64,000 nt of DNA, taken from the NCBI GenBank assembly GCA_021292105.1, contig CM037870.1, positions 27,389,416 through 27,453,415 on the forward strand, written 5' to 3'. Position 1 is the stretch's first letter; every line of letters starts with the position of its first letter. The notes beneath the pieces are model-generated. The model saw nothing but the letters and a program-made list of their open reading frames with translations. It ran no database searches and was not told the origin of the DNA. This document shows, piece after piece, positions 11,201-21,845 of the stretch. Both the position numbers and the translations under genes were made by a program. This DNA is from Anadara kagoshimensis. Taxonomy: Eukaryota > Mollusca > Bivalvia > Arcoida > Arcidae.

Positions 11201-14200
11201 CTTATTGCTTTTCTTCCGTTTCCAGTTCTCCAATATTTTTTATCACTTTTTGTACGGCATTTTTCTCTTCGGCGCATCAGTCAATTCCATTCAAATTTTC
11301 AAGGTTGTTCCCTGTACTATAGAAGTTTTGCAGACTTTCGTCATTGTGCTTTCCACGATCACATATCTAGTTTGATTTTACTTTGGGATTGTGATTTGAA
11401 CGTGGAGCTGTATGTTTGTGATAGATTGAGTCAGTGTAAAGAAGACTTTTTTGACTCAAACTGACCTTTACTTATAGCAAAACTGCTTTACTTTGCTTTT
11501 CTAGATTGTAATTTTAATGGTCCTGTTATTTATGATATATTGATTTAGTGCTACGAGGTTTTTAGACTCAAACTGACCTTTAACTAATAGCAACACTACT
11601 GATATTATGAGAGATGTTCCAGCTACTCCGTGAAAAAATATCGACGTTTTCTTTCTTCCTAATCTATAATTATATTTCTCAAACTATAAAAAATATTTTC
11701 AAATTAAAATTGTCATTTGTATAAAATTTATGCATTGAAAAAACCTTACTTTACAATCTCAAAAGGAGTAAAGATATAACTTTACACATTATAAAAAAGG
11801 GGCAAAGACCTTAGTTTACAGTTTGAAAAGGAACAAAGACCTTACTTTACAGTTTGAAAAGGAGCAAATGCTTGCCACCTTCAGAAGAACAAAATTAGGA
11901 AAACAATCAATACGTACACTTCTTTACAGATTTTTTTAGAATTCATTATTCAAACACGTTATATAGGACTACATGTATATATGTTACTGTAAATTTGAAG
12001 CATCAAAGTCATCATAGACTTTTAACGTGTGTGTCATATTTTTGCAAGACGTGAAACATGCTGACGCCTCAGTTCTGCAGATAACTAAAGTGTATAAAAT
12101 ACAATAACAAACCACATACCTGTTTATAATAGACCAGAATACAAATGCACTTGGCAACTCTACCAGACCGCTTAAAAAGTAATTCAGAAATCGATCCCCT
12201 GCAAACGTTGATGTCGTCAAAAATAACCCATAATACGTCAGACTGTTAACGCACCTTCAATTGAAAATACGGCACATTAAATATCAGCGTGATCAACTTA
12301 CTACAATTGCTGATTTGAAACCACAAGATATAGTCACTTCGTTCATGCAAATTTAATCTTCGTTGTTGTCAGATCTTTAGCCTACTATTTATTTTGATAC
12401 TTTTGTCATATACTATTTTTGAATTCAATAACAAAAACAATTTTTTTTTAAATTTAATGGTATATGAAAATATCATTTTTAATGTATTTATGATTAAGTT
12501 AAAACATGGTACAAGGCAATTTCAATACTCTTAACTCGAAAATACAAACATAATCCGCCTTACTTTTTATTTCTTTTTCTTTTTAATGGCTCTTTTTATT
12601 TTTTATTTTCAAATATTACAAAGGTCAATGTGAGTATACATACATCATACAAATTAGGCACATAATTTATACACATAACATTATACAGTTATATACAGTT
12701 GCATAATCACCCTAACTACGGTACTGCAACAAAAATATTTTTAATGTTTTGCTGACAAGGGCGAGTTCTAGGAGACACTAAAATCGAATATTCTGTTACC
12801 ATGCCATTTTAATCAGACGTTTTGGTTTTTTAATAACATGTTATACTAGTCTTAATTTTACAGCACTAGACGGTCGTTTCGGAAAACAATCCCTTTTCAG
12901 TAGTGCTTGGACCAAAATTGTGAAAGGAATTGAAAAATATCCAGGACCAAAGTATATTTTCTTAAAGGAATATCAAGCCATTAAAAAGATTAGAAAAAGT
13001 TTCAGTAAACAAGTAGTTTCAATAAGCAATATAATAGTTTGTTTATGAAACAAAATCTGTTTAACCACTTACCATGTGTACCATACAATACATGATAACC
13101 TGATCAGGTATTTGTTTCTAAATAAATCTAAAATAGTGTATCTCTGAACCGACCGGTCATCCAACAGGATATCCTCACCATCTACTTTAACAAAATCTCC
13201 ATTGACTCTTGGATCATTGTGTGTTTTTTCTCGCTGTTCCTCTGCCATATTTCTTCTAACTTTCGTTAGCAGTTCCAGTGCTTTTACGTCATCGGTTTTG
13301 TTCCATTTCGCAGCGCGTTTTATCACTTTTTCTGCCGCCTCTATTTTATTGTTTGCTACGAGCCATCTGAGTGATTCATCCATTATCCTTTTAAAATAAA
13401 GTACTAATGCAGATAGAGGATAGCTTATATCAATAACCAATAGGGAAATAAATTAGGAGAGAACAGTCCTTTTGTTTGTCTGTTTGCTTTTTCATTAAAT
13501 CAAATCAAAAACACATATTCATCCATGTCGGAATCACATCAAGATAGAAAAAAGTGAAAACTTTGGGACTGACAAGTTAGATCAAACACGTGAACTTCAA
13601 CCAGAGAAGTGAGGCTGGGTGTTCCGGAAGGGAAAACACCTCCTGTTTAGCTAGCTATATCTGTCACGTGTGTAATCAAAATTGAGTGAAAGGAAAGAAA
13701 CATGGAATTATGGGACGTCAAATACAACCAGAGCAATTCTGAACACAGAGACATCAAAACATACACTTAACTAGATTCAACACTCTTTATCTTTTTATGC
13801 TGGATGCACCTCCCGAGATGAAATAAAAATAATGGTCTATGATTAAAGGTTCTTTGAGGACACCGAACCACCCACGTATAATATTGACATATATAGTTCA
13901 AAAATATTTATTTATCTTATCTACAAAAATATGCTCAAACAGTATTGTTAACGCCAGTCCTAATATTGGTACATTTATAATTACCAAAAAATGAAAAAAA
14001 CTGAAACACATTACAAAACATGGCACCAATCATTATGGTTGTTACGGAAATGCGATGGCTCTTCATTATTCTAGTTTCCTTATCAGGTATAACCGATAGA
14101 TCATTAATAAATTCTAACAAAGCAAGGTATACCATTCCAAGTGATATCAGACTCAGGTAATTCGAAATATGATAATGAAAAAACTGCAGTGGCACAAAGT

Positions 14201-17200
14201 TACAATCGTTCAATCGGAGAAGTTTCAACAAGTATGGCTTTGGAACCTGACGGCAAAGCATCACAGCTCATTTGAGTAAATGTATTTACAAAGTCTAAAG
14301 AAATGATATGCAAGGTCTAGCTCCATAAAATAAACTAGAACTGTCTTTTAAGAGCCAAATACCCCCGCCCCAACATTTAAAGTTTTCCCGCGACCTTGAC
14401 TTTGACGATATGACCTTGGTTGAAGGTCTTGACACACCTTTGGAGCATGAAGAGTATTCATGTAAAGTTTCATAAAAGTGCCCAAAGTATTGATGAGTTA
14501 TGGCCCCGACAGTATTTTAGACGGACAGACATGGTGATTTCTATATACCCCTCTCAAACTAATTTGCGGGGGCGTATAATTATACCGAGAAATGAAGTAT
14601 TATTTTGGTTTTCCCGATTGTAATGACAATTAGAAATTAGGGCCTAAACAAAGTCAACGCGATAAGAACAACAAGAAACAAGACACAAAAAGAATATGTA
14701 GTGAGAATATCAATCATATAGCGTCCATGCAACTTTTGATGAGCACCGACCTATCATTTAGGTGTTATTCTGTTAATGCTATAATTACCGGATGTCATTT
14801 GTGTAAAATGTTTCAGTCAGTGCCTATTGTTTTACTCTAGTGTTTGTATTTTTACGCAGTGAATTGGTTGTGATTTTGTATAGACTATAGAACCTTAAAT
14901 ATTACGAGTTACCAGTAAGAGAATAAGCTTGGTAATGCTACCAAAGCAGTTGCTATTGCTGTATAACGCCATGTATAATCTCGTAATAAATATCCGAATG
15001 GTGTTAGAAGTGTGACACAAACAGCCCACCAGATGGTTCCAATAGCAGTTATTGCTCCTCTGTACTCCTTTGGGAATATCTCAATACTCAGGCATGAACA
15101 TACCAAACCAAGTCCCTGGAAAAGCAAAAAATTAATAAATATCATTTCTGTTTGGCGGTGTAACGCCACATAGCGGTGTTGCCACATATCGTGCTCCAAC
15201 ATGTCTATGCGGGGAATTCAACGCATAAAGAGAACGCTTTTATGCGGCAAAAAGGCTACCTTCCGCCACATAAAGAAAACTTTTAAAGCACGATACCATA
15301 ATAGCCTTCACTATCATTACCACCTTCACTGAAAACACCACCACCATCACTATGATGATGATGATGATCGTTATTATTATAATCATTATTATAAACCTTT
15401 TTTACATTTTTACAATGACATGTACATGTACACAAAATTGCTATTAGGAATAAAATTACATTAAAATAGACAGGACACGTTGGGTTTTAACATTTGATTA
15501 AGTTTCCCATAGACAAAATTCAGAATTACTTTTGAGACATTAATCCTCTTAATTCGTCAAAGAGGCACCCTTGCGCCGCATATAAGCAACACCATTTTTA
15601 TGCGTTTAACTCCGCCGCATAAACGTGGTCGACCTCTTTATGTGTTGAAATTCCCCGCATTGACGTGCCGGGTCCGTTTATGCGGCAACATCGGTATGCG
15701 TTGTTACACGGCGTATATATGAAATTTAAAAATGCTGGTTCGGTGATTCTCTAACATTGAATCAATGATTATAAACAAGAACAAATGTTGATTTTACATC
15801 AATCATCATACTTGCTTTTACAATTCTATTTGTTTTCGAATGTTTTTATTTTAGATTTTGATGGGTTTTTTTCGTTTCCTTTTCTTCGTTACATTGGATA
15901 TTTATCCATAACACGTGTTTTCTACTTCAAATTACTTTATTCTAAGATGATTGTGCATTATTGACTAAATTTTCTGCTGGTTAAAATTTGAACTTGTCAA
16001 AATCTAAGGTATGCTCCCTCATGCAAAGTATTTCCTAAGCTTAATTTTGTAAAAGATATTTTGGTCTTTTGGGTATCTTTTTTTAACATCTTGAAAAAAA
16101 ATTATTTGGTTTCTCAATTTTAGTCCAAGCTCTACTATTGAGGAATTGAAATCCAAAAACGGACGTCTAGTGCTGTAAAATTTAAACTGGTATATGTAAT
16201 AATACAATGTATGTAAATTTATTCATAATGTAAACAAGTTATAGTTTTAAAAAAATTTTGGATTCACAATTTACTCAGGGATATTGCAAGCCTAGGCTTA
16301 TCAAGGCCTTCAAAAGTTTTATGGTCGTCATCACAGTATTGTTGATATGTTTAATGTATCTGTGTCCAGGATTGCCCTGGATATATTTGACGTCTAATAG
16401 TTCCATATTCCTTTACACAGTTTTGATTACACACGTTGCGGGTGTAGCTAACTGAACAGGAGGTGCTTACCCTTCCGGAGCACCCGGCTTCACTTCCCTG
16501 ATGGAAGTTTACGTGTCTAACCTGACTTGTCAGTTCCAAAGTTTTACTTTGCTTCTGGATTGTGATTCGGACATGGATAAGTGTGTTTGCATATACATTG
16601 TTTGACTTTAATTTAACCTATGCCATGTCTATTTTTAAAATACCTCTTGAATAACCCCAATGATAACTCGGATTCCTGCAAAACCTGCATACGACTGAAT
16701 TGTTCCCAATATGACGGTGGTGACCAGCATAAGTATGTGTGTGGTAACTAGAATTGGCTTCCGTCCAAACCTATCCGACAGGGACGTTAGGAATGTTGCC
16801 CCTATCATCTGTCCTACTGTTATTAATGTTTGAGTAAGTTCTGCTAGACCTTGATTGTCACACACAAGGTCCCACTGTCAGATTATATAGAAATAAATAA
16901 ATATACAGTATTAGAATACAATACAGAAAAAGACTATTATAACGATCACGCTTACAACGAATACATGGATAGGACGAAGTCAAATGTTGAGCCAGACCGC
17001 TCCTCTATATAAGTCTATTTATACCAAATAACGAAGTTAAAATAAAGTCCCCAGGGTTTTGTGATATAAAGATGCTTTACTTCGTTATAAAGGTGTATGT
17101 ATGTATATTCATGTAAAGGAAAATAAAACATTTTATTATATCATGGAACAACTCAAGCATCGAGTAACACACGTACACTTGCCATTTGTAATTGCAACTT

Positions 17201-20200
17201 GCAAGTCCAATTTGAGAACACGAGATTCCGACTTTTAACAATAAACGCAATGACTAACATGAAATACCAAATAAATTGAATGTTATTTCAAAATTTAAAA
17301 ATATTAATCATACAAGTAAATTCGTTGTGGCAAGGAATAGCATAAAATGTTTTAGAATAAAAGATTCTCAAATCTCTATGAGTATAGTAATTTCCTGAAC
17401 AACAAGTGGTTTCACGGTTCCAAAATTTTTACTTTGCTTCGGGATTGCGAGTTAGACATGTTTATTCTTGGTCTATTTTTATCTTACCTCAGTGACGATA
17501 GTTCTGTCAGAGCTAACATTAAAGTCGTTGCCATCTAAACATGGTACGTTGTCATTGACACTGGTAATATTGTCGTTATGTAACACAATGTCAATGCTAC
17601 ATTTACCATATTTCAGTGATACGGAGGATAGGTTTAATAATGGTGTATGAGGTATTTCTGTATAGTCCCCTAAGGAACGGGATAGTTCCCTACATTGATG
17701 TGAAGGCGAATATCCTAAAATAAAATACATGAAATCAACATAACTCAAAAAAAATACTTACAAGTATTATGGTATTTATTTTTTTATTATTCGTCAATTA
17801 ATCATATATTTATTCGTATTCAAAAACAAATATATCAATCCATATCTAAACAAAGATGACAAAGCAAAATAAAAACTTTGAAGTTAATTACGTGATTTAC
17901 GGAAACAATCTTACTGCGGCATAGCATACGGAAGTACGAAGGCACTGCTTTAGCTGGCATGACTCTATTACTTCCAGGTCAAAGGTTCCTCCCCCACGAA
18001 TGTAGTACTGGTGTATTTTAAAAGTATTTTTTCCAATTTTTTTTCTAGATTTGTATGGACAGTTTGAATGAAACGAAGACATATATGGACAGGGTGGACC
18101 TTAAATTGGAAGAAACCACCAGAGTCAAGAGTGTGGTGCAACATGTGGAGGTGGTGGGATTTGATAAGTAAAGTGCCTTGATTACAGCCATTTTGTTCCG
18201 GTTTGAAGATTCATACACAGTAAGTTTACTGGTTGCTAGGGTAGCAAAAAATTTCTCTGGTCGTCGCTAGTTGAGCTTTTGCTATGTTATTCAGCTCATT
18301 TAGACGAACATTTTCATACCATCATTTAACCCCACGGATATACATGTCATTTTTATTCCCTATTCTGTTATAATGTAAGCCTATGGCAAAATAATAGCTA
18401 AATGTTGAATTAGAGTTACTTCCCTTTGTTGAATTAACCAAAATTTAGTCATTATTTACTAAAATCAAATAACTCTTATATATTTTTTTACCTGTATACC
18501 AGTTTTAATTTTACAGCACTAGACGTTCGTTTAGGAATACAATTTTCATCAGTAGCGCTTGGACAATATTTGTGAAACGAAAATTGTTTTCAAGATGTCG
18601 AAAAGATACCAAAAGGACCAAAATATATTTTACTGAATTCAGCTAACGAAAGGTGAATACCTTGGTTTTTTAGGAATTTTAAATTTCAACTGGCGGTTTA
18701 TTTAGACAATGGAATTTTTATCCTATAATTAAATATTATTTTAAGCATATCGCTAACCTGTGTTACCATGATAAGCAAAACCACACAATGTTTTATTGTT
18801 TGTAGTTACCAGCTGATATTTTGGAGAAAAAAATAAACCCAAAAACAAACAACCAGTATGTGATGGAGTTCTTGTATCAAACAGGTGGTGTGAAAAGTTC
18901 ATTTAAAATAAGATTATTTTATCAAACGAAGCAATAACACGTGATATGCATTTTTGTCAACTGTGTTATAAAATAAAAAACCAAACATACTAACCTATGT
19001 CCGAACCACAATCCAAAATCAAAAGTAAAAACTGTAACTTTGAAACGTTAGGTAAGACATGTGCTCTTCCACCAGAGAAGTGAGGTCGGGGGCTCCGCAA
19101 GGGTAACTAATAATGACAATTTCTAAAATTGTTTTCAAATTTTGAAATGCGCTGTTGGTGCATCTTCTCATAAAATGGGCAGTCTCATGTCAGTCAACAA
19201 GAGCATTTGACATCTGATGTCATCACGTCACGCACGGAGCAATGTCTCTATGGAGTTGCAAAGTTTTAGCCGATGTCAAACACTTTATTGAAGCAAAGAT
19301 TTTGGAATTGTAAATGTATTCACATATGCATGTATAGATAATAATAATATCGCAAAAACAATTATAACAGAGAGAGAGAGATAGAGAGAGATTTTAGAGC
19401 AACAATTATATCGTAAATAAGTTGTAAACAATAGTCTTTCAGACAGAACCCACGTTCTACTGCAGCTGCCTGTAACCCATTATCTACAACGAAGTCAACG
19501 ACATTTCTAGAACCATTTACTGGACGATTAATTTTGTATTTAATACACATACAGACATACAAACATGTGTATGAATATGCATAAATATTATCAACTCTTC
19601 TCAGTATTTTTTTTCGTTGTTGTTGTTGTTGTTGTTTCGCTATTTTTTCCCACTGTCAGACCTTGCGTACCTATCATTATAATATATGCATTTACATATT
19701 TACACGAAGGCGAATTTAAGAACATATTGGGTGTAGAATGTAAGTGCACCAAGATATATATATATATTGTATATATAATGCTTTTTGGAACTTATTGAAA
19801 AAAATGAATTCTGTTTAAAAACACAAAAACGTGTATTATATTAATAACTTTTAGTTAAGAAATAAAATATATTCTAATTCATTCTGTAGGTAACGCCCTT
19901 TTTTATTGACTGACGTCAAAAATTTGCGACAGTAAAATCGTCGATATACTGTCGCAAATTCCGACAGTAAAATCACAATACACTGCTTCAAATTTTCCAG
20001 GTACTTGCACGTGCATATTCAGTACTGAACTCTTGTTGGATGAATGGAAACTTACACAGATATCTCAAACGAGGATGATTATTTTCCTGTGTGTAGGATT
20101 CTTTTACTCACACGCAAAAACACGATTTGTAAGCAAATATTTGCATCAAATATTCTGTTTTCATGCCAACAACCGTGCCTTCAGAATATGACGTCATAAA

Positions 20201-21845
20201 ATTTTGTTGACGTTCTTACGTAAAATGGTTATGACGACATCAATTCAGTGTCCGTAAGCGATCGCGTCTCATCCGAATTGTACTTATTTTGTTTTCATAG
20301 AATTAGATTTAAAAGTCAGAGATGTCCAATTAATGCGGGAGATGGTCCGTGTGATCTGTCTCAACCATTTCAAATGGATTTGGAAAAACCCCGAGTTATT
20401 TATAGTATCATTTTCAAAAAATCCTTGCTTTTCCCTTTAAAGTATGTTTTGAATTAGAATAGGGATAACTGTTTTGTAATTTTCGATTTGCAGACGTATA
20501 TCGGTGGTTATACTGTCGCAAATAACGTTTTTTGGCTCCGCTGAAATAAAACTAATTTGCGACAGTACAACGTCTATATACACGATATACGCTTGCAAAT
20601 CGAAAATTACAAGACAGTTATCTCTTTTAAATGGTTTTCATCACCATGGCAACGGTTTTTAATTTTCGATTGAGAAAGGAATTTGATATTGTGTGTTCAA
20701 AATCTGTGTATATGCGTTACTACCTCTCTTGTAAATCCTTTCTTGTTTACAGAGAATTTGTATTTAGTACGTTATTCCCGTGCTGGCTTTCGATCTTTTT
20801 AATTTTTCGTTTCCAGTTTACAAAGACGTGTCAAAAATTAACCAGCCTAACTCATTTCCGGTTGAGATTCGCTTCTTCTTTTTCAATGCAATTGCGATCT
20901 ATTGTGATGCACTTACACCAACGGTGTTCAAGTGCCATCGACCCAGAACTAAAAAAGTCAAGGTCATTCTATTGACAAACTCCTCAACTGTCTTCACAAC
21001 TTCGTCAGACCAGAAATCGTCCAAGGATATCATTTTTTCAATTTTGAGAAGTCGCTAGGAACTAGGTCGGAAGAATAGGCAGGATGTGGCATTTATTCAT
21101 ACCCGTTTCGTTCTACAGCGCCCATATCAAATTTGCAAGTATAAACTCTGACGTTGTCCTGTTGCAGAGAGTTCATCTCGGTAAAAAAAATGGTTATGCT
21201 TCATGTAGCCCTTTCAATAGTGGTACTTTTTCATTATTAGCCGTGCTCTATTTACCTTTAATTAACCTCCGAGTAACATTGCAATTAAAATACCAATCAT
21301 CGAGGACCCAAAAATATATTCAAAAAGATTTTTTTTATTATTTAAACGGTCTTTAAAAGCAGTTTTAAATGTTGAATAATATGTTCTTTGCTTATTTTAA
21401 CAACGACAAAAACGCTACAAAAATAAGAATGGCATTGAAAATAAGCGAAAAACGCATATTGAAAAAACGTTTTTTATCAAAGTCTGGACTCTTGCTGGCA
21501 GTGGCACTGGATATATATGACAAAACGATAACCAGTGTTGTAGTTCACGCACTGTTTTCGACTCTGGACGGCAAGTGGCATTTGATATATATATGACAAT
21601 ACGATTACCAGTGTTGTAGTTAAAGCACTATCAAAACTACAAGTGACCAAATAAACCCGAACGAATAAAAATATTTTAAAATGGATTAAAACAAAAATAT
21701 TCAACTCACCAATAAAGACGTAAACGAGCGTAGAAAACGCTATTGAGAGTTGGCAAAGCATTATAAATCCATATTGCATTATTTGATACGGTCCCTTTGA
21801 ACCAATATTTCTCAAAATAACGTCGACGTCTTCTTTTTCAGGCAT
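8056..21845 (-). CDS. SLC22-family organic cation/anion transporter, ten exons
   Basis: A 12-TM major-facilitator protein of the plasma membrane that carries organic ions. Exons (minus strand): 21845-21710, 17714-17488, 16874-16644, 15115-14913, 13387-13073, 12242-12120, 11663-11578, 9964-9844, 8911-8839, 8211-8056. All introns are GT-AG and all phases join (1,0,0,2,2,2,1,2,0), giving 556 residues plus stop, normal for SLC22. Motifs in order: N-terminal ILRNIGSKGPYQ; a large extracellular loop (about 46-121) with Cys and sequons NLSS, NITS, NVSS; TEWDLVCDN at its end; the MFS loop signature DRFGRKP (155-161); GLGLVCSCLSIEIFPKEYRG; DESLRWL (269-275); LTYYGLFL; LGRKKTS; PELYPTNLRNAAFG; ASAAARIGGMVAPYSS; C-terminal LPETCKKELPQSL. 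The substrate cannot be told from sequence. Introns hold many transposons. Family assignment is secure; exact orthology is not. Confidence 0.95.
8568..8745. mobile_element. TA-flanked MITE, CAGTCAAACCTG family
   Basis: 178 bp starting CAGTCAAACCTGTCTATAAA and ending as its near inverse (AGGCAGGTTGGACTG), directly flanked by TA on both sides. TA duplication and these ends suggest a Tc1/mariner-type non-autonomous element. Other copies at 34624, 61064 and 62405; degenerate at 50095. Confidence 0.75.
8839..8911 (-). CDS. SLC22 exon 9: NAAFGMASAAARIGG
   Basis: Acceptor GTTTTAG; 73 nt encoding RNAAFGMASAAARIGG and MVAPYSSLL, with donor GTAAGT; phase 0. Confidence 0.93.
9078..9168. repeat. Degenerate TGTCATGTGCT hairpin pair
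   Basis: Two TCATGTGCTA/CCATGTGCTA segments with TTTTGAAAT and a closing AGTAGCAC. It resembles the compact hairpin family but the pairing is weaker. Confidence 0.4.
9351..9830. repeat. 125-bp tandem array copied from the end of SLC22 exon 8
   Basis: The block TACCGTGTAACACGCACC recurs at 9381, 9506 and 9631 (period 125), with a diverged fourth copy at 9744 (period 113). Each unit also holds TTAGATTTGCAGGAATGAGG preceded by TATTATAAAGATTTG. This aligns with the genuine exon 8 end and donor at 9830-9875 (TACCTAAGATTTGTTGGATA). Read on the minus strand, the units carry a degenerate exon end (...IPANLR) followed by GCAAAT instead of GTAAGT. Confidence 0.75.
9844..9964 (-). CDS. SLC22 exon 8: PELYPTNLR
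   Basis: Acceptor GTTTTAG; reads DSSGASSIASTAF, GKFAVTGSWTTIYLS and PELYPTNLR, the strongly conserved SLC22 block. Donor GTAAGT, phase 2. Degenerate copies of its 3' end lie downstream in the intron (9351-9830). Confidence 0.93.
10013..10264. mobile_element. MITE, TTAGCTAAGATTTTCCTTAA family
   Basis: Inverted ends: TTTTACAATCATTTCTTAGC then TAAGATTTTCCTTAACTT on the left, matched by AAGTTAAGGAAAATCTTAGC and TAAGGAATGATTGTGAAAC on the right. No coding content. A second copy lies at 27090-27352. Confidence 0.75.
10265..10372. repeat. Single arm of the GCCACATAGCGG foldback family
   Basis: Reads GCGTAACGCCACATAGCGG, ATGCGGGGAATTTCAACGCA and TTTATGCGGCGGTG. It matches one arm of the complete element at 15155-15715. 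Confidence 0.65.
10368..10630 (+). repeat. Interspersed repeat family A
   Basis: Carries CCAGGATTACCCTGGATATA, TTTGACGTCCCATAGTTCC, TAAACAGGAGGTGATTACAC, CACCCGGCCTCACTT, AAGTTCACTTGTTC and ATTCGGCCATGGATTAGTAT. Confidence 0.8.
11578..11663 (-). CDS. SLC22 exon 7: short GRKK exon with one TM helix
   Basis: Only 86 nt, too short to stand out as an ORF. Found because exons 6 and 8 cannot join directly (phases 2 and 1). Acceptor TTATAG, then LGRKKTSIFFHGVAG and the helix TSLIISVVLLLV, ending K-G before GTCAGT. Its length (3n+2) and phases exactly repair the frame, and GRK after TM8 is what the family has there. Confidence 0.88.
11740..11880. repeat. Short degenerate tandem repeat (about 35 bp)
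   Basis: AAGACCTTACTTTACAGTTT and GAAAAGGAGCAAA recur about four times with changes, in the SLC22 intron between exons 6 and 7. Confidence 0.6.
12120..12242 (-). CDS. SLC22 exon 6: TM7-TM8
   Basis: Acceptor TTAACAG; reads CLTYYGLFLTTSTFAGDR and FLSGLVELPSAFVFW; ends INR before GTATGT (phase 2). Confidence 0.9.
12405..12470. repeat. Compact hairpin, TGTCATATACTA family
   Basis: TGTCATATACTATTTTTGAA pairs imperfectly with TTAATGGTATATGAAA. Same family as the hairpins at 1713 and 45286. Confidence 0.5.
12843..12990 (-). mobile_element. Hammerhead-bearing repeat, broken ribozyme
   Basis: On the minus strand the copy reads CCAAGCACTACTGAAAAGGG, then TTCCGAAACGACCGTC and TAGTGCTGTAAAATTA. The GAAA and GUC parts and helix I survive, but the core CUGAUGA is CUGAAAA, so self-cleavage is not expected. 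Sense orientation inside the SLC22 intron between exons 5 and 6. Confidence 0.7.
13073..13387 (-). CDS. SLC22 exon 5: DESLRWL and central cytoplasmic loop
   Basis: Acceptor TTTTAAAAG; the junction codon gives W-IMDESLRWLVANNK. Encodes the charged loop (KVIKRAAKWNKTDDVKAL...) and enters TM7 (LSCIVWYT). Donor GTAAGT, phase 2. Confidence 0.92.
13500..13770 (-). repeat. Interspersed repeat family A
   Basis: Near-complete inverted copy: TCCATGTCGGAATCACATC, AAACTTTGGGACTGACAAGT, CACGTGAACTTCAACCAG, GTGTTCCGGAAGGGAAAAC, TTTAGCTAGCTATATCTGTC, GAAACATGGAATTATGGGAC and CACAGAGACATCAAA. Confidence 0.8.
14340..14590. repeat. Unclassified interspersed repeat with GACCTTGACTTTGAC
   Basis: Contains GCGACCTTGACTTTGACGAT, GACGGACAGACATGGTGAT and CTAATTTGCGGGGGCGTATA. 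Blocks of this kind are common in molluscan repeats (from memory). The 67-aa frame here is not supported as a gene. Confidence 0.45.
14913..15115 (-). CDS. SLC22 exon 4: TM4-TM6
   Basis: Acceptor TTTTCCAG, then GLGLVCSCLSIEIFPKEY; ends LPSLFSY plus TG before GTAACT (phase 2). A foldback element starts about 40 bp from its acceptor (15155-15715). Confidence 0.92.
15155..15715. mobile_element. Foldback element, GCCACATAGCGG/ATGCGGGGAATT family
   Basis: The left arm (TGTAACGCCACATAGCGGTG, ATGCGGGGAATTCAACGCAT, TTTATGCGGC) is inverted on the right (GCCGCATAAACGTGG, TTGAAATTCCCCGCATTGAC, TTATGCGGCAACATCGG, GTTACACGGCG). Inside are a (GAT)n run (15351-15368) and AT-rich filler. Lies in the SLC22 intron between exons 3 and 4. 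Confidence 0.75.
15960..16205 (+). mobile_element. Hammerhead-bearing repeat, broken ribozyme
   Basis: Plus-strand copy with ATGCTCCCTCATGCAAAGTA, TTTCCTAAGCTTAATTTTG and CAATTTTAGTCCAAGC. The ribozyme part reads CTATTGA for CTGATGA and AAAA for GAAA, although GTCTAGTGCTGTAAAAT is kept. Expected to be inactive. Confidence 0.7.
16255..16595 (+). repeat. Interspersed repeat family A, long copy
   Basis: One of the longest copies: GGATATTGCAAGCCTAGGCT, TTTTATGGTCGTCATCACAG, CCAGGATTGCCCTGGATATA, CTAACTGAACAGGAGGTGCT, CCGGAGCACCCGGCTTCACT, TGTCTAACCTGACTTGTCAG and TTCGGACATGGATAAGTGTG. Confidence 0.85.
16644..16874 (-). CDS. SLC22 exon 3: WDLVCDN, TM2-TM3 and MFS motif
   Basis: Acceptor CTGACAG, then WDLVCDNQGLAEL; contains DRFGRKP and TM3; ends GVIQE before GTATTT. 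231 nt, phase 0 at both ends. Confidence 0.92.
17395..17480 (+). repeat. Family A fragment beside SLC22 exon 2
   Basis: Only the 3' portion (CAAAATTTTTACTTTGCTTC, GGGATTGCGAGTTAGACATG). It ends within about 10 bp of the exon 2 donor, so the repeat sits right against the splice site. Confidence 0.6.
17488..17714 (-). CDS. SLC22 exon 2: large extracellular loop
   Basis: Acceptor TTTTAG then GGA-TAT-TCG across the junction (GYSPSHQC). Encodes the glycosylated loop with three sequons and ends TIVTE before GTAAGA; phase 0. Confidence 0.9.
18492..18700 (-). mobile_element. Hammerhead-bearing repeat, one core base lost
   Basis: Minus strand: CCAAGCGCTACTGATGAAAA, TTGTATTCCTAAACGAACGT, CTAGTGCTGTAAAATTAAAA. 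CUGAUGA and the GUC triplet are intact, but GAAA is UAAA and helix II is weakened. Sense orientation inside SLC22 intron 1. Confidence 0.7.
18978..19110 (-). repeat. Family A fragment
   Basis: CCTATGTCCGAACCACAATC, AAAAGTAAAAACTGTAAC, CTTCCACCAGAGAAGTGAGG and GGGGGCTCCGCAAGGGTAAC. Confidence 0.7.
20465..20621. mobile_element. MITE with ATAACTG...CAGTTAT ends
   Basis: The left end GTTTTGTAATTTTCGATTTG followed by CAGACGTATATCG is inverted at the right (CGATATACGCTTGCAAATCG, AAAATTACAAGACAGTTAT). Both arms contain a TGTCGCAAAT motif, also present at 19925-19965. About 157 bp, non-coding, in SLC22 intron 1... upstream part. Confidence 0.65.
21710..21845 (-). CDS. SLC22 exon 1: start and TM1
   Basis: ATG at 21845 opens MPEKEDVDVILRNIGSKG and runs into TM1 (FIMLCQLSIAFSTLVYVF). 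Donor GTGAGT follows at 21709; phase 1. Confidence 0.9.

Noticed and set aside
11092-11277. 61-aa minus frame MRRREKCRTKSDKK as an SLC22 exon or transposase
   Set aside because: No membrane segment, splice phase or recognised motif fits; the true missing exon was found at 11663-11578.
9844-12120. Direct joining of SLC22 exon 6 to exon 8
   Set aside because: Phases 2 and 1 are incompatible; the join shifts the conserved PELYPTNLR block out of frame.
13935-14264. 109-aa minus frame with hydrophobic stretches as an extra SLC22 exon
   Set aside because: Exons 4 and 5 join in frame without it, giving FSYW-IMDESLRWL.
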